From assembly GCF_900104185.1 (NCBI RefSeq), contig NZ_FNIZ01000003.1, positions 248,001 through 312,000 of the forward strand: DNA of 64,000 bases, in the 5' to 3' direction. The notes under the pieces were generated by a model that ran no database searches, was not told the DNA's origin, and saw only the letters and a list, made by a program, of their open reading frames with translations. The stretch comes from Halobacillus aidingensis. Lineage in GTDB: Bacteria; Bacillota; Bacilli; Bacillales; Halobacillaceae. Below, piece by piece: positions 40,495 through 49,176 of the stretch (positions within the stretch are counted from its first letter, which is position 1; the number at the start of each line of letters is the position of its first letter). Made by a program: the position numbers and the translations under genes.

Positions 40495-40920
40495 ATGTCA
40501 CAAAAAATTTTAGTACCGATTGATGGTTCAGATTTCTCGATAAGAGCTTTACAACATGCAATGGAAATAGCGAAAGCAATGGATGCAGAGATTCTCCTTT
40601 TAAATGTTCAATATAATTACAATTCCCCTAATATCAATCGGTTTGTAAGCAGAGAAGAAGTGCGTAAGTATCAGCAGGAAAGTGCCAAAGAAGTGATTGA
40701 TGGTGCACTGAAAGTAGTTGAAAATTCAGAGGTAACCGTACACACAAAAATGAGAATTGGTTCACCAGACTATGAAATTGCTAAAGAAGCAAAAGAATCG
40801 AATGTCCATAGTATCGTAATGGGGTCTCGTGGATTAGGTGCGATTAAAAGTAAGATCGTGGGCAGTGTTAGTTTTAATGTTCTACATGTAGCGTCCTGTC
40901 CAGTCACTATGGTTAAATAA
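40495..40920 (+). CDS. Universal stress protein UspA family
   Basis: The 141-residue single-domain protein starts with the typical KILVPIDGSDFS and ends with the ATP-binding motif GSRGLGAIKSKIVGSVS (G-2X-G-9X-G-S) near residue 113, so it is probably the nucleotide-binding type. Such proteins support survival under stress or starvation. The ATG at 40495 has AAGGAG nine bases upstream. A leader hairpin and a possible cre site precede it, so control by carbon status is conceivable. Confidence 0.92.
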   Translation: MSQKILVPIDGSDFSIRALQHAMEIAKAMDAEILLLNVQYNYNSPNINRFVSREEVRKYQQESAKEVIDGALKVVENSEVTVHTKMRIGSPDYEIAKEAKESNVHSIVMGSRGLGAIKSKIVGSVSFNVLHVASCPVTMVK

Positions 40921-40993
40921 GTAAAAACAAGAAGCAATCATGAGTTTCTTTCATAGCTGTTATCTGTCACATGCGACAATGAAATGACCATAA

Positions 40994-41039
40994 AATAGAA
41001 GACCTGGTCCCCTGATATTGAGTGACCAGGTCTTCTATT
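40994..41039. terminator. Bidirectional terminator between uspA and the DUF2512 gene
   Basis: AGAAGACCTGGTC and GACCAGGTCTTCT pair perfectly around 14 bases. The right arm reaches the stop codon of the minus-strand gene. Confidence 0.85.
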
Positions 41040-41475
41040 ATTTCTCATCATTATCTTCGTATGGCGTCAGCTCTTCAGAGGCTTCTGTGCGCAGTTCTCC
41101 TGCTGGAGTGAATGCATCGTTGTCGGTTTCATTTTCTTCCATGGTTCTGACGACAGATTGATGGAAGAAGTATTCAAATATAGCTAAAGAGAGTGCAGAA
41201 AGGAAGGAAGCGGTGAGAACTCCGTCTCCGATTGTAAGAGCTTCTGTCATAAAATAGACAAAACCGAAAATTAACACTACATCGATCAGTGTGGCTGTAG
41301 TGTTTTTAGTACGGTCAAGAACGATTCGGTCTCCTACAGCATAGCCCACTAGGCTAAGAACTAAGCTGATGAGAAAAACATCTCCAAAAGGGATACCAAA
41401 ACCTGCACCTAAAAGAATGAAAAGGATCGCAAACGTGAAGATGAATTTCATTGCGAATAATTTAAGATGTTCCAT
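41038..41475 (-). CDS. DUF2512 (YndM-like) four-helix membrane protein
   Basis: The 145-residue protein has four predicted membrane segments (about residues 5-25, 30-48, 58-78 and 83-103) and an acidic cytosolic or external tail of about 40 residues. This is the layout of the DUF2512 family, including B. subtilis YndM. The ATG at 41475 has AGGAGGT seven bases upstream. Family function is unknown. Confidence 0.75.
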   Translation of the reverse strand: MEHLKLFAMKFIFTFAILFILLGAGFGIPFGDVFLISLVLSLVGYAVGDRIVLDRTKNTTATLIDVVLIFGFVYFMTEALTIGDGVLTASFLSALSLAIFEYFFHQSVVRTMEENETDNDAFTPAGELRTEASEELTPYEDNDEK

Positions 41476-41583
41476 AATAAACACCTCCTAATCTTATCCT
41501 TTCTCAGTCCTTTATTTGTCATTCGTATAGAGAAAACGAATGTTGTAACGTTCAGAAGAAGAGAGCACGCATACACATGCTTT

Positions 41584-42528
41584 CTAACTTCTACGCTCAA
41601 TAGGCAAGGTCATACAGCGAAGTCCGCCCCCGCCAGCTTCCAATTCATCAACATCCACTTCTATCAGCCGCTTTTTTTTCAAACGCTCATGGCGAAAGAT
41701 TTTTTTGTGAGCTTTCGTGCTGATGAGTAATGTTTCTGGATCCAGGTTCAAGAAGTTGATATCTGCCACCGTATGTTTCACTTCATCGGTCCAGATAATC
41801 TCATATCCATGACGATGAAGGAATTCGTGCATCATGACATACGTGGATCCTTTTGCAGATAAAATTTCGACAGGAAAATAGCGCATATAACCTTTAGCTA
41901 AAGCTAGTCCTCCTCCAGCAATATTTAAATTCATATCTAAGTGCATCGTATCTCCACGACGGGGAAGGTCGATGACACCGATCTCAGTAAAACCGAGAGG
42001 AATTAATTTATCTTTTAACGCTTTTGCGCTTTCATAGCTTGACCGCATCCCCACATTGATAAAGACCGCATCCTTGCTTAAAACAAATACATCCCCGTTC
42101 TCAAGCGCATTTGCTGTATCATTTTCGTGGATGGAAAAATGTGCTTCATCAAACCATTGCTCAAAAACCTTATGTGCATGAATATATTCAGGTCTCCTCA
42201 TGGTGGTTCCCGCTTCCCCAGGGATTACATGATTCCCGAACACACAGGCGAGATCACGGACAAAGACGCGGTTGATCAACTGTTCGTGGAAAGCCCTTTC
42301 CTCATCTCTGAGGAAAGTGGAATAGTCAACAACTTGAACCCCCGCGTTACTCATGGCGTCGACCATTTTGGTGAAGCATCGTCTCATCTTATTGCTATCT
42401 GCTGTCTTTTCCCACCGGAGATCCGTTGCGGTTTGTTTATCAGGGACATGGAGGGCAGAGGGTGTACAAACAACGACACTCTTAAGCTCGTCGAATTCAT
42501 TCCAACAATTAGGGGTCAATGTAATCAA
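41584..42528 (-). CDS. Arginine deiminase-like amidinotransferase/DDAH superfamily protein
   Basis: The protein belongs to the guanidino-group-modifying superfamily of pentein-fold enzymes. It has FVRDLACVFGN, MRRPE, ENGDVFVL, the catalytic His in HLDMNLNI, and the nucleophilic cysteine near the C-terminus in GGGGLRCMTLPI. B. subtilis YkgA is a relative. I place the start at the TTG at 42528 (314 aa) because GGAG stands ten bases upstream and the family N-terminus begins at CWNEFDELKSVV. An ATG at 42603 would overrun the promoter space shared with the divergent permease. The substrate may be arginine or a methylated derivative. Confidence 0.8.
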   Translation of the reverse strand: MITLTPNCWNEFDELKSVVVCTPSALHVPDKQTATDLRWEKTADSNKMRRCFTKMVDAMSNAGVQVVDYSTFLRDEERAFHEQLINRVFVRDLACVFGNHVIPGEAGTTMRRPEYIHAHKVFEQWFDEAHFSIHENDTANALENGDVFVLSKDAVFINVGMRSSYESAKALKDKLIPLGFTEIGVIDLPRRGDTMHLDMNLNIAGGGLALAKGYMRYFPVEILSAKGSTYVMMHEFLHRHGYEIIWTDEVKHTVADINFLNLDPETLLISTKAHKKIFRHERLKKKRLIEVDVDELEAGGGGLRCMTLPIERRS

Positions 42529-42649
42529 GAATGCCACGCTCCTTTTTTCATCTCTTGATACTTTCTCCTCATCACAAAAAAACATTCTTGCTCCGCCGCA
42601 CATAATCCTGACGAATCATTTCAAACTAAATGCAGGAGGAGGGGTGGGA

Positions 42650-43966
42650 ATGGCTGATGTACATAAAAAAGGTAAGCTAGCATGGTGGCAGCTTTCATTC
42701 ATTGGGATTGGATGTATTATCGGAACAGGTTTTTTTCTCGGATCCAGCATTGCCATCGAAAAAGCGGGACCAGCTGTATTGCTCGCCTATTTATTGGCGG
42801 GGATAGGGACCTATATCGTTTTCCGGTCGCTGGCCGCCATGACCGCGAACCATCCTGAAAAAGGGTCGTTTCGGACGTATGCCAAACAAGCCTTTGGGCC
42901 ATGGGCTGGATTCAGTAACGGCTGGGTTTACTGGTCCTCAGAAATGTTGATTATGGGGAGTCAGCTGACCGCCCTCGCCATTTTTGCACAGTTCTGGTTT
43001 TCGGCGATTCCATTATGGATGTTGGCCTGTGTTTTTGCGGTCCTCGGTCTCTTGGTCATTTGGCTTGGGGTACAACAAGTAGAGAGAATGGAGAATGTTT
43101 TCGGACTGATTAAGATATCTGCGATTCTCATGTTCATTCTTATTGCTATTCTTGCTATGACTGGAGTGATCGGTGGAGGAAAACCACAGGCTGTAACAAC
43201 CCCGATGTCTACTCTTTTTGATGGAGAGTGGTCCGGACTTTGGATCGCCCTGCTTTATGCGTTTTACGCCTTTGGTGGCATCGAAGTTATGGGATTGATG
43301 GCTAATGAATTGAAAGACCCGAAAGATGCACCAAAATCAGGAACGCTGATGCTTATTGTGCTCACCTGTGTTTATGTGGTCGCCTTTTATTTTGTTATCA
43401 CTCTTGCCTCGTGGAAGAATATCTCGACAGAGGAAAGCCCTTTTCTCACAGCCTTGACAGAATATTCTTTTCCTTGGGTGCCGCATCTCTTCAATAGTGT
43501 ATTAATCATTGCGGGATTCTCAACAATGGTCGCTTCTCTTTATGCGGTTACAACGATGGTGATGACTTTGAGTGAGGAAGGGGATGCCCCGAAGATATTC
43601 GTAGAAAAAGAAGAAGGAAAAGTCTCAAAACCTGCGTTTCTTCTGACGATAAGTGTTGTGATCCTCTCCATCATTCTTGCCGTCCTCCTTCCTGATCGGA
43701 TATTTGAGTATGTAACGACGGCAGCAGGCTTGATGCTCTTATACAACTGGGCTTTTATCTTATTGTCATACCGGAAATTAATGGTGAAAGGGAAAAAGGG
43801 AACGGCACTCGTGTTCATTGGGATCAGCCTGATCGTTGTTGCTGTAACAGGAACATGGATCGACTCCATGACGAGAATCGGTTTCCTTGTCAGCCTTTCG
43901 TTCTTAGTCCTCATCGCAGTCGCTACATGGGTGAAACAAAATAAAACACCCCAGTCAGGGGCGTAA
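42650..43966 (+). CDS. APC-superfamily amino acid permease (YcgH-like)
   Basis: The 438-residue protein has about twelve membrane helices and the N-terminal APC signature SFIGIGCIIGTGFFLGSS near residue 15. It should import an amino acid by proton or sodium symport. AGGAGGAGGGG precedes the ATG at 42650; a much longer in-frame extension upstream is not plausible. It is divergent from the guanidino-modifying enzyme and near YcgG- and LysE-like genes. B. subtilis has a similar group (ycgF, ycgG, ycgH). Confidence 0.87.
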   Translation: MADVHKKGKLAWWQLSFIGIGCIIGTGFFLGSSIAIEKAGPAVLLAYLLAGIGTYIVFRSLAAMTANHPEKGSFRTYAKQAFGPWAGFSNGWVYWSSEMLIMGSQLTALAIFAQFWFSAIPLWMLACVFAVLGLLVIWLGVQQVERMENVFGLIKISAILMFILIAILAMTGVIGGGKPQAVTTPMSTLFDGEWSGLWIALLYAFYAFGGIEVMGLMANELKDPKDAPKSGTLMLIVLTCVYVVAFYFVITLASWKNISTEESPFLTALTEYSFPWVPHLFNSVLIIAGFSTMVASLYAVTTMVMTLSEEGDAPKIFVEKEEGKVSKPAFLLTISVVILSIILAVLLPDRIFEYVTTAAGLMLLYNWAFILLSYRKLMVKGKKGTALVFIGISLIVVAVTGTWIDSMTRIGFLVSLSFLVLIAVATWVKQNKTPQSGA

Positions 43967-44710
43967 ACTTTTCCATTTGTTTTTCAGAGAGGTAAAAGGG
44001 CATTTGGGTAAGGTCGACTCATCATCTTTTAAAAAGTATTGCTTCCATTCATGGTTATCTTTTTGCCCATACCACTTTAATGCAGGATGTGTGGGAATGC
44101 CGTCATATTCCACCAAACGCTTACGAATCACCTTTTTGATCTTCCTGCCAAAAGGAGTAGAATCATTGATCTCATCAAAAACCCAACGTGGCTGAAAAGC
44201 GAGTAACAGAAAAGGAAAGAAGCGGCTGTTTCTTATTTCATGAGCAGGGGTTGCACAGAAAGCAAAGTAAGGTTCTCCATTGAAACAAAATTCCCATGCC
44301 GGGTCTTCAGGATTTTTAGGGATGCCTTCAGGCCACGGGGACGGGTCTTTTTTATGCGTTTTGTTGAGTATATTCCAGAAAAGATCTTCATAACTATCTA
44401 TGGTTGTTTGTTCTTCCAAGAGTGCTCGTGTATCGCAAAAGATGACGAGCGAAGCATAGTTCCCCGTGTCTCTTGAAATTTCTCCATATTCTTTTAATAA
44501 ACCAGCTAACTGATCTATACTTTCATCTGTACGTGGATCGTCCACAAACCCGAAACGTAACATGTTTTTCATGAACCCTTGAATTCCAGGTACACATGGA
44601 TAAGGGGTTTCTCGCTGATTCATCATGCTCGAAAAATGTTCGTAAACCTCATGTTGCCAGAGGTCGAAGTCAATGACGTGGTTCTCTATCTCTTCTTTGG
44701 TGTACAACAT
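43955..44710 (-). CDS. ycgG: YqcI/YcgG-family protein
   Basis: The 251-residue protein shows the family pattern YPCVPGIQGFMKNMLRFGF near residue 37, WNILNKTHKKDPSPWP near 105 and FCFNGEPYFAFCATPAHE near 145. The function of this family is not known. The ATG at 44710 has GGAGGGAG upstream and removes 38 unlikely residues of the longest frame. Its last codons overlap the convergent permease gene by 12 bases. It follows the LysE-type gene on the same strand, as ycgF-ycgG in B. subtilis. Confidence 0.8.
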   Translation of the reverse strand: MLYTKEEIENHVIDFDLWQHEVYEHFSSMMNQRETPYPCVPGIQGFMKNMLRFGFVDDPRTDESIDQLAGLLKEYGEISRDTGNYASLVIFCDTRALLEEQTTIDSYEDLFWNILNKTHKKDPSPWPEGIPKNPEDPAWEFCFNGEPYFAFCATPAHEIRNSRFFPFLLLAFQPRWVFDEINDSTPFGRKIKKVIRKRLVEYDGIPTHPALKWYGQKDNHEWKQYFLKDDESTLPKCPFTSLKNKWKSLRP

Positions 44711-44771
44711 AAAAATCTCCCTCCTAGGATACATCCATATCCTATTGGAGAGAGGAGTTATAGGTGACTGT

Positions 44772-45389
44772 CTATCCAACAAACATCTTGATTGCCTGAT
44801 ACCCAAAATAAAGTCCAAAACCAATCAACAATAGCCCTGAAAATACAGAAACTCCTCGTAGCAACCTTGCTGTCATCCATCTTCTAGCGCCTGAAGCGGC
44901 TCCAGCCATTGTCAGGTCCCACAACATAATTCCAATAAAAATTCCCCCGCTGTAAACAAGCAGTTGAGCATGTTCATATTGAGAAGAAATTTGGGCTAGA
45001 ATGGAACCGTAAATGCCGATCCAAAAAAGAATGTTCAAAGGATTGGATAAAGCCATCAGAAATCCCGTTCGGAAAGCTTTCATTTTTGTTGATGAAAAGG
45101 AGCGGTCTGTTTCTTTTGTATGGGAGGCAGTCATGCTTTCTATGCCTGTATAAATCAATACGAAAGCTCCGAAAGACCAAAGGAACGTTTTCACTAGAGG
45201 GAGTTCTACATATTGAGCAAGTCCAAGGTAGATCATAAGCATAAATAAGGCATCCGCGCACATCGCTCCCACCCCGACAAGCCAGGCATGCCAAAAGCCA
45301 TACCGGATCCCCTTGTCCAACTGGGCAGCATTGATGGGACCAATCGGAGCAGATAATGATAGGCCAAGAAGAATATAACTGAAAAGCAA
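44772..45389 (-). CDS. ycgF: LysE/RhtB-family amino acid exporter (YcgF-like)
   Basis: The 205-residue membrane protein has about six hydrophobic helices and the LysE N-terminal GLSLSAPIGPINAAQLDKGI signature, seen here as SAPIGPINA near residue 13, plus SNPLNILFWIG near 115. It should export an amino acid or small amine. The TTG start has AAAGGAGG nine bases before it. It forms a probable two-gene operon with ycgG. Confidence 0.87.
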   Translation of the reverse strand: MLFSYILLGLSLSAPIGPINAAQLDKGIRYGFWHAWLVGVGAMCADALFMLMIYLGLAQYVELPLVKTFLWSFGAFVLIYTGIESMTASHTKETDRSFSSTKMKAFRTGFLMALSNPLNILFWIGIYGSILAQISSQYEHAQLLVYSGGIFIGIMLWDLTMAGAASGARRWMTARLLRGVSVFSGLLLIGFGLYFGYQAIKMFVG

Positions 45390-45480
45390 GATGAACGGCC
45401 TCCTTTATAGGTGCATGTCCCTATATTATATTAAAACGCTGATCCTTGTATTAATAAAATCGCACACCACCTTATTGCAT

Positions 45481-46033
45481 TAAAGCTCCCTTTTCTTGAA
45501 GACTCAGTTTCGAGACTTTTGTTGAGTGGATGGGGCTGCGGGGAATAGCTCGCTTTCCGCGGGAGCGCGGTGAGCCTCCTCGGACTGCGTCCTGTGGGGT
45601 CTCACCATGCACTTTTTTCCCACAGGAGTCTCGCCGTTCCCCTCCGCCCCTTTGCCATATAAGTGTCTCGAAACCACTTCAACAAATAGCGGAACTTCCA
45701 AAAGTAGCGTGTAGATACTAAAGAGTGTACATTTTTCATGGAAAGCCTGCTACAGAGCGCTTTATCAATCTAGGACAGGGATGGTGGAAGACACTCGCCC
45801 TGGGCTAAGTGGGTTCGTTTTTCACACTTATCAAATGGGGTGGTTGGGAAGCTGCGAGACTCCCGTGGGAGAAGGAGATAGGCGAGATCCCGCAGGACGT
45901 AGTCCGAGGAAGCTTGCCACTCCCCCACAGGAAAGCGAGTAGCTTCCCAGCCACCCCTGACGCTCAACATGGTAACGAACCCCGAAAACATCTCGAAACT
46001 GAGCCTTACACAATCCTGCCATATAGCTTAATA
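45481..46033. repeat. Intergenic element R3 of the GACTCAGTTTCGAG family (interior inverted)
   Basis: The 553-bp element lies upstream of the LysE-type gene. The outer flanks are in the same order as in R2 and R4 (TAAAGCTCCC at left, AATCCTGCCATATAG at right). Between the terminal repeats the content is reversed: the B half-unit complement is next to the left flank and the A half-unit complement next to the right. The centre, with GATAAAGCGC on the complement, is inverted as well. Element length is unchanged, so this is a clean inversion rather than a rearranged copy. Confidence 0.85.
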
Positions 46034-46043
46034 TGTAATCGAA

Positions 46044-46070
46044 AGGACGCCCACTAAAAGCAGGCGTCCT
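46044..46070. terminator. Terminator after the CotF-like gene
   Basis: AGGACGCC and GGCGTCCT pair around eleven bases just past the stop of the minus-strand gene. Confidence 0.75.
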
Positions 46071-46077
46071 TGTTTGT

Positions 46078-46704
46078 TTAGTGTGGCATGTTTCCTTGAG
46101 GAGCGGTTGTATAGCTTTGTAGCATTTGGTTCATGTCCTGTTGTTGCAACTGTGGAACCTGGTAGTACCCATGCTTGTTCTGATAAAGGAAAATCTCATA
46201 ACTCATCTCGATGAAGTTCGGGACGCTGTCTGCAACCACACGGCGCAAGACAGGGTTCGTCATTTCCAGCGCTGTCATGGACAATAAAGTTGCAAGCGTC
46301 TTTGTTTGTCCCAGCATATAGGCGGAGAGCCCTTTATCTGCGAGTTCATTGACCGATTGGTTCGGTTTCTTTGGTTGGCCGGGTTTGATTCCGTAAACGA
46401 CTTCGTTGCTTTGCTGCATTTTATATTGTTGTGTATCTTGAGCTGGATCTTGACCTGTGCTGAAACTCTGGACAATAGTGTTGTACATTTGAGTCACAAA
46501 CGCATGTTGACGCTGCTGAATGCTTTGAAGCTCAGGGTCCTGGATATGCTGTGCATACATCTGATACTGATCAAGCATATTGATTAAGCTTGCGATGACT
46601 TCATGAGCATCAAATAACTCATGTCCTCCGTGGTTGGGATTCATCATGTTTTGTGGCATTTGCTGTCCTTGCTGGTTTTGATTTTGACCTTGATTTGGAT
46701 TCAT
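46078..46704 (-). CDS. CotF-like spore coat protein
   Basis: The 208-residue protein begins with a Gln/Asn-rich stretch (about residues 1-25). A coat-F helical region follows, with HELFDAHEVIASLINMLDQY near 27, QRQHAFVTQMYN near 62, and a second helical part ending in LYQNKHGYYQVPQLQQQD. Such proteins occur in the spore coat. The ATG at 46704 has AAAGGAGGAGG upstream; the longer frame is not supported. A mother-cell sigma factor is expected to drive it, but no clear promoter could be picked in 46705-47019. Confidence 0.8.
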   Translation of the reverse strand: MNPNQGQNQNQQGQQMPQNMMNPNHGGHELFDAHEVIASLINMLDQYQMYAQHIQDPELQSIQQRQHAFVTQMYNTIVQSFSTGQDPAQDTQQYKMQQSNEVVYGIKPGQPKKPNQSVNELADKGLSAYMLGQTKTLATLLSMTALEMTNPVLRRVVADSVPNFIEMSYEIFLYQNKHGYYQVPQLQQQDMNQMLQSYTTAPQGNMPH

Positions 46705-47019
46705 ATCTTTACCTCCTCCTTTTTCATCTTTTAAGTTTTCCTTATTTTCTTGTTTCATGTATAGGGAAAGAAACCCACATGAAAATTGGAGGAGGCAGGA
46801 ATCTTTGTAAGCGTGAATTTCAAATGTGGTGAAAGTCATCTGAAATTTTGACAGGCAGTGGAGAGTAAGGACTCCTTAAACGCCCTTAATGGTATGCTGA
46901 TGACCATTCAACAAAAGGTGCAAAAGTGAGAAACTGGAAACGGTTTCTTTTTGCTTATGGACAACCACGGAGAAAATGGTAAAATAAAGTCATCCTGAAA
47001 TAGAGGGAGATTGTCTGAA

Positions 47020-47625
47020 ATGAAGCCGCTAATGAGAAAAGTATTTGTTGTACTTATATCTGTCATGACTTTAGGCCTTTACGTACCACCGATGCAGATC
47101 GATACAGACGCAGCCGATAAAAAAGAGCTGTCGGCCGATCGGCATGTTCAAGAATCACCTCATTCCTCAAAGACAGAAGAATTCGAAATAACCCCTCCAT
47201 CCTCTGTTGAGCCTCTGACAACTGATGATTGGATTGAAACAATAACGGAACAAGCAAAAACACAGACGCTTACAAAGATGGGACCACGAATTATTGAAAA
47301 AGTAGATGAAGACATGACAACGACGATCTTACCAAAAATCGAAGAGGTCATGGAGGAGATCCTTACATCTGCTGATGAAAACGAAGTCCCTTATTATGAA
47401 ATTACAGAAGATCCATCTCCGGGATATGGAGAAAGAATTTTTAATATCCAAAACAAACATACAGATGAAGAAATCGCCCGTTTTCATGTGCGAAGAGATA
47501 AACGGCCTGGTGAAGGATACTGGTTTAACTTCCATTATCATTTGCAAGAGGATGATTTCATGAAACACCATGAGCTTGGCGAGATTTATTGGGAAAAAAA
47601 CACGCCACCGAAATGGATGTCCTAA
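47020..47625 (+). CDS. ypjP: YpjP-like exported protein
   Basis: The 201-residue product starts with a basic/hydrophobic signal-type segment (KPLMRKVFVVLISVMTLGLY) and continues as an acidic, probably extracellular or anchored domain. KMGPRIIEKVDED near 87 and ILPKIEEVMEEIL near 105 resemble YpjP of B. subtilis. The ATG at 47020 has AGGGAGA ten bases upstream. Its function is unknown. Confidence 0.65.
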   Translation: MKPLMRKVFVVLISVMTLGLYVPPMQIDTDAADKKELSADRHVQESPHSSKTEEFEITPPSSVEPLTTDDWIETITEQAKTQTLTKMGPRIIEKVDEDMTTTILPKIEEVMEEILTSADENEVPYYEITEDPSPGYGERIFNIQNKHTDEEIARFHVRRDKRPGEGYWFNFHYHLQEDDFMKHHELGEIYWEKNTPPKWMS

Positions 47626-47631
47626 TAAAGA

Positions 47632-47655
47632 AAGCGACCTGACAACAGGTCGCTT
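47632..47655. terminator. Terminator between ypjP and the HxlR gene
   Basis: AAAGCGACCTG and CAGGTCGCTTT pair around a short loop with T residues after it. It serves both convergent genes. Confidence 0.88.
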
Positions 47656-48027
47656 TTATTTTTGCATGAAATCCCGGCCTGTCCAACAGCTGTTCATCTG
47701 AATCCCTTCTTTTTCTGCGTAATCATCACCCCATTGACACATTCCATAAAGCACAGGTTGAAGCTTGCGTCCGAAGTCAGTCGTAGAGTACACCACCCTT
47801 GGAGGAACTTCTTCAAAAACTGTCCGCTTCACAAGTCCGTGTCCCTCAAGCTCTCTCAATTGTTGGGTCAGCATTTTTTTGGTGATCTCAGGGATGGTTC
47901 TTCTCAATTCATTGAACCGTTTGTCCCCTTCATTCAAATGCCAGAGTAATAACACTTTCCATTTTCCTCCGATTAAATCAATCACTAAATTGATGGCGCA
48001 TTGGTATTCCGATTGCAGTTCCTTCAT
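47656..48027 (-). CDS. HxlR-family transcriptional regulator
   Basis: The 123-residue winged-helix protein has the HxlR pattern CAINLVIDLIGGKWKVLLLW, seen as C near residue 9 followed by GGKWKVLLLWHL, then RFNELRRTIPEITKKML and VPPRVVYSTTDFGRKL. The N-terminal cysteine is conserved in quinone/diamide sensors such as YodB, so thiol sensing is plausible. It is divergent from a zinc-type dehydrogenase-like gene and probably controls it and itself. The ATG at 48027 is preferred over 48054. Confidence 0.87.
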   Translation of the reverse strand: MKELQSEYQCAINLVIDLIGGKWKVLLLWHLNEGDKRFNELRRTIPEITKKMLTQQLRELEGHGLVKRTVFEEVPPRVVYSTTDFGRKLQPVLYGMCQWGDDYAEKEGIQMNSCWTGRDFMQK

Positions 48028-48067
48028 CGTGTTTCCCTCATTTCTAACCATCATTAGGTTACCCTTT

Positions 48068-48082
48068 AGTAACTCAGTTACT
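48068..48082. promoter_or_regulatory. Candidate HxlR operator
   Basis: AGTAACTCAGTTACT is a perfect 6-3-6 inverted repeat about 40 bp upstream of the regulator start, with a related GGTTAC half-site beside it. Confidence 0.5.
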
Positions 48083-48179
48083 GAAAAGTGCCTTCTTGTT
48101 TCTACCTGAACCTCTCGTTAGTATATAGTATATCGTTTCACTTGTTGAAGGAAACTGTTTAAAGAGGAGATGAAGACTG

Positions 48180-49160
48180 TTGAAAGCACTTCTTTTACAA
48201 GATAAAAATCAATGGAAAGAAATGAAGGTGCAGGAAGTAGAAAAGCCTTATCCTAAAAAAGGAGAAGTTTTAATTGAGGTTCATGCGGCTGGGTTGAACC
48301 CTGTGGATTATAAGACTGCAACGAATGGCAATCCGAATTGGACGTACCCTCATATCCTTGGTCTTGACGGTGCGGGGACGATTGTCGAGCTTGGAGAGGA
48401 TGTGACTGAGTGGGAAAAAGGAGATCGAGTGGTCTACCACGGTGATTTGCTAAAAAAAGGGGCTTATGCGCAATATGCTGTAACGACAGCTCATACGATT
48501 TCCCACATTCCTGATGAAGTCAGTTTTGAAGATGCGGCTGCCTTGCCGACAGCTGGGTACACCGCTTACCAAGCCATCCATCGTAAGCTACCGTTGGATC
48601 AAGTGGAAACCATACTGATTCACGCAGGAGCAGGGGGTGTTGGAGGTTTTGCTATTCAACTGGCAAAAGCGACAGGAAAGACGGTCATTACGACAGCGTC
48701 GGCCCATAATCACGATCATGTCCGCCAGTTAGGTGCAGACTTCGTCATTGATTACCGTAGTGAAGATGTCCAACAAAGAGTCAAAGAAATCACAGATGGT
48801 AAAGGTGTCGATGCAGTTGTGGACACAGTAAGTCGTGACAATGCTACCTTATCACTCGAATTTCTTTCCTTTATGGGCCATCTGGTATACATTGCCGGTG
48901 CGCCTGATTTCACTAAAGTAAAACCCTTTACCAGCGTTGTATCGTACCATGAAATCGCCCTAGCAGCGGCACATAGAGCGGATGTAAAGTCTCAAAAAGA
49001 TCTTGCTGTTATTGGGGATGAGATGCTTGAGATGATGGTTGAAGGAAAACTTTCGTCTCTACGGGAAGAGACCATCTCATTGGAAGAGGTTCCACAGGCT
49101 CTTGAGCGACTGTCCGAACGACATGTAAAAGGTAAAATCGTAGCAAAACTAAAATCATAA
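48180..49160 (+). CDS. MDR-superfamily quinone oxidoreductase/zinc-type dehydrogenase-like protein
   Basis: The 326-residue enzyme has the GroES-like N-terminal half (NPVDYKTATNGN, LGLDGAGTIVELG) and a Rossmann half with HAGAGGVGGFAIQLAK near residue 148. It lacks the cysteine cluster of the structural zinc, pointing to an NADPH-dependent quinone or enone reductase. The start is TTG at 48180 with GAGGAG upstream. It forms a two-gene unit with the VOC protein and is divergent from the HxlR regulator. Confidence 0.87.
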   Translation: MKALLLQDKNQWKEMKVQEVEKPYPKKGEVLIEVHAAGLNPVDYKTATNGNPNWTYPHILGLDGAGTIVELGEDVTEWEKGDRVVYHGDLLKKGAYAQYAVTTAHTISHIPDEVSFEDAAALPTAGYTAYQAIHRKLPLDQVETILIHAGAGGVGGFAIQLAKATGKTVITTASAHNHDHVRQLGADFVIDYRSEDVQQRVKEITDGKGVDAVVDTVSRDNATLSLEFLSFMGHLVYIAGAPDFTKVKPFTSVVSYHEIALAAAHRADVKSQKDLAVIGDEMLEMMVEGKLSSLREETISLEEVPQALERLSERHVKGKIVAKLKS

Positions 49161-49176
49161 GAAGGAGTTTTAAACC

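Noticed and set aside
42353-42649. Extended N-terminus of the amino acid permease (about 99 extra residues)
   Set aside because: The extension overlaps the divergent guanidino-enzyme gene, lacks a membrane-protein character and a start site. The ATG at 42650 has a strong AGGAGGAGGGG and fits the family.
45504-45701. Open frame of 65 codons on the minus strand inside R3, with a similar frame in R2 (34202-34441)
   Set aside because: The frames follow the repeat sequence, have no ribosome-binding site and are not conserved in R4 or R1 with the same ends. They are by-products of GC-rich palindromes.
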